Source: Candidatus Woesearchaeota archaeon (GTDB lineage Archaea > Nanobdellota > Nanobdellia > SCGC-AAA011-G17 > GW2011-AR17). Taken from it: a stretch of 5,631 nucleotides of DNA. Shown here in pieces: positions 5,488 through 5,631 of the stretch; position 1 is the stretch's first letter; the number at the start of each line of letters is the position of its first letter. Both the position numbers and the translations under genes were made by a program. The stretch is taken from assembly GCA_009691355.1 (NCBI GenBank), contig SICW01000050.1:1-5631 (forward strand), given 5' to 3'. The notes beneath the pieces were generated by a model. The model made no database searches. It saw only the letters and a program-made list of their open reading frames with translations, and was not told the origin of the DNA.

Positions 5488-5631
5488 GATCAATTATCTT
5501 TGATTCTAGCACAATTATTAACCTGGCTATGAATAACCTTCTTTGGATTCTTCAACCATTAAAGGAAAAATACGGGGGGGAATTTTACATCACAGAAAGT
5601 ATTAAACGAGAAGTCATTGACACACCATTCC
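5484..5631 (+). CDS. PIN-domain nuclease, N-terminal fragment (3' end outside window)
   Basis: The first 49 residues are present. The opening IIFDSSTIINLAMNN (residues 4-18) is the first strand of a PIN domain with the catalytic-type Asp at D7, followed by the usual Ser/Thr and a helix. FYITESIKREVID (34-46) is the next element, with E43 at the place of the second acidic residue. PIN domains are metal-dependent RNases, commonly VapC-like toxins, and archaea also have housekeeping PIN proteins such as Nob1. Here the start overlaps the upstream gene by 4 bases, which favours a coupled two-gene module. The remaining acidic residues are outside the window, so activity cannot be judged. A run of seven G at 5574-5580 encodes Gly-Gly and part of Glu. 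Confidence 0.75.
   Translation, partial: MRSIIFDSSTIINLAMNNLLWILQPLKEKYGGEFYITESIKREVIDTPF

Overview
The window looks like a piece of an AT-rich archaeal chromosome, most likely from a small-genome DPANN-type lineage (Woesearchaeota/Pacearchaeota-like). The main reasons are a COG3365/COG3364 gene pair (DUF2073 and DUF2072 Zn-ribbon) behind a GTPase, an AbrB-PhoU fusion regulator, an Fe-S XPD/Rad3-type helicase, an exported protein carrying an 'ITGHAV' segment after its signal peptide, and TATA-like boxes about 26 bases before several start codons. The lineage call is inference; the archaeal call is much firmer.

Layout. Positions 1-976 (+) hold a tight three-gene operon: the C-terminal end of an Era-like GTPase, a DUF2073 protein, and a Zn-ribbon protein. 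It meets, tail to tail with a 2-bp gap, a reverse-strand AbrB-PhoU regulator (979-1890). Upstream of that lies a reverse-strand exported protein rich in Gly/Ser/Tyr (1969-2469, probably starting further out at 2499). A 122-bp divergent promoter region separates it from an XPD/DinG-family DNA helicase (2622-4499, +). The helicase stop codon overlaps the stop of a small reverse-strand gene (4496-4839) that is broken by an apparent one-base deletion. A 78-bp divergent region then leads to a forward pair: a helical protein with a C-terminal HTH-like segment (4918-5487), overlapping by ATGA a PIN-domain gene that runs off the window.

How the parts relate. The first operon is an archaeal information-processing cluster, known in haloarchaea to lie beside a replication origin. 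The helicase is a DNA repair/unwinding enzyme, the AbrB-PhoU protein a putative phosphate-linked regulator, and the last pair resembles a toxin-antitoxin or RNase-regulator module. There is no sign of a shared pathway across the whole window.

The most interesting points are: (1) a 114-codon unknown gene recovered by restoring one T; (2) a second probable frame slip in the Gly-rich tail of the exported protein; (3) a strong Shine-Dalgarno pointing to a non-AUG (ATT) start for that protein; (4) promoter geometry predicting leaderless transcripts; (5) the overlapping HTH-PIN pair. I see no CRISPR array, insertion sequence, tRNA or rRNA. No gene-free stretch exceeds about 125 bases.
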